Positions 63,526 through 64,000 of a DNA stretch of 64,000 nucleotides are shown in pieces. Origin of the DNA: Cycloclasticus sp. 46_120_T64 (GTDB lineage Bacteria > Pseudomonadota > Gammaproteobacteria > Methylococcales > Cycloclasticaceae); assembly GCA_002162695.1 (NCBI GenBank), contig MAAM01000005.1, positions 186,001 through 250,000 on the forward strand. Direction: 5' to 3'. The first letter of the stretch is position 1, and every line of letters starts with the position of its first letter. The notes below the pieces were generated by a model. It was given only the letters and a program-made list of their open reading frames with translations, was not told where the DNA came from and made no database searches. A program made the translations under genes and the position numbers.

Positions 63526-64000
63526 TTAGCTTTTATGAAGTTTAAACACCCATAAAGAACCACCTTGGTTCAGCGTTTTAATACGCTTTGCAACGTCGCC
63601 ACCCCAAAGAGGTACCGCACCACCCCAGCCAGAAGGAACGGCGATGTACTGTTCGCCATCCATTTCCCAAGTAACAGGAATGCCAACAATACCTGAGCCC
63701 GTTTGGAATCTCCAAAGCAACTCGCCTGTTTTAGCGTCTAAAGCGTTTAAGTAACCTTCAGGTGTTCCGAAGAAAACCAAGTTGCCACCGGTGGTTAACA
63801 CGCCACCCCATAGAGGGGCATAGTTTTTATATTCCCAAATCCATTTACCCGTTTTAGGATCAATCGCTCGTAACGCACCGATATAATCGTCATAAAGGGG
63901 TTTAATCGTGAAACCCGCTCCCATAAACGCCGCACCCTTTTTATAGGTAGCCGGCTCATTCCATAGGTTCATTCCCCATTCGTTAGCAGGCACATAGAAC
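63526..64000 (-). CDS. xoxF: PQQ-dependent methanol dehydrogenase, XoxF type, C-terminal part
   Basis: The gene runs off the window; only its last ~158 residues are visible. They show the quinoprotein beta-propeller repeats ([31 protein letters not shown]) and the XoxF ending [17 protein letters not shown]...[11 protein letters not shown], unlike MxaF. XoxF is the periplasmic, lanthanide-dependent alcohol dehydrogenase that passes electrons to XoxG cytochrome. The metal-site Asp cannot be checked because that part lies outside the window. Confidence 0.85.
   Translation of the reverse strand, partial: FYVPANEWGMNLWNEPATYKKGAAFMGAGFTIKPLYDDYIGALRAIDPKTGKWIWEYKNYAPLWGGVLTTGGNLVFFGTPEGYLNALDAKTGELLWRFQTGSGIVGIPVTWEMDGEQYIAVPSGWGGAVPLWGGDVAKRIKTLNQGGSLWVFKLHKS

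Overview
This 64-kb window looks like ordinary chromosome of a moderate-GC, free-living (probably marine) gammaproteobacterium. Gene order supports this: bamD/rluD/pgeF/clpB, birA-coaX-SPOR-tRNA-Thr, fmdB-aspS, pilS-pilR-pilA and the rppH/HAD pair are all gammaproteobacterial neighbourhoods. Genes for flagellar motor stators of the PomAB type and for type IV pili point to a motile cell. The right edge carries the C-terminal part of a XoxF-type (lanthanide-dependent) methanol dehydrogenase, which suggests methylotrophic ability as in Methylophaga- or Cycloclasticus-like organisms; this taxonomic guess is an inference.

Layout. 1-0.5 kb: tail of a tyrosine recombinase abutting the 3' end of tRNA-Met(CAT), so the left edge is probably the end of an integrated island. 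0.5-6.6 kb: ychF, then leucine biosynthesis (leuB facing a leuC-leuD-leuA operon). 6.8-11.7 kb: tRNA-Thr, a SPOR-type protein, coaX, birA, then a PilZ protein with pomB and pomA. 11.8-23.7 kb: a phosphate region (pit with its PhoU-like partner, a porin, phoU-pstBACS, phoR-phoB, and a divergent EAL-CBS-GGDEF gene). Tandem 11-bp-spaced PhoB sites stand before the porin, pstS, phoB and the c-di-GMP gene. 23.8-33.9 kb: clpB with a heat-shock promoter, a ZIP transporter, pgeF, rluD, bamD, nadE, sucCD. 34-39.7 kb: pilS, pilR, a sigma-54-driven cysteine-free pilin, and a large membrane protein with a TPR tail. 39.9-47.7 kb: nadA, aspS, fmdB, pyrC, mlaA, rnt, grxD and a lone hyuB. 47.8-53.4 kb: an arginine cluster argD-argF-(SH3 protein)-argE-argA, in which ArgA carries an extra N-terminal helix-turn-helix-like domain. 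53.5-64 kb: cpdA, rppH, HAD phosphatase, tag, cysG, an alpha/beta hydrolase, a WD40 lipoprotein, an OmpA-like lipoprotein, a small Zn-ribbon protein, an acyl-CoA dehydrogenase with its TetR regulator, and xoxF (partial).

No CRISPR array, rRNA operon, complete insertion sequence or defence island was seen. The most interesting signals are the HTH-ArgA fusion, the PhoB-controlled c-di-GMP enzyme, an acidic low-complexity insertion in PstC, the loss of both pilin cysteines next to a candidate pilin-modifying membrane protein, and a nested foldback element at about 39.8 kb. No gene-free stretch exceeds 300 bases; the longest (6545-6799, 21721-21965, 39657-39921) are described in the entries.
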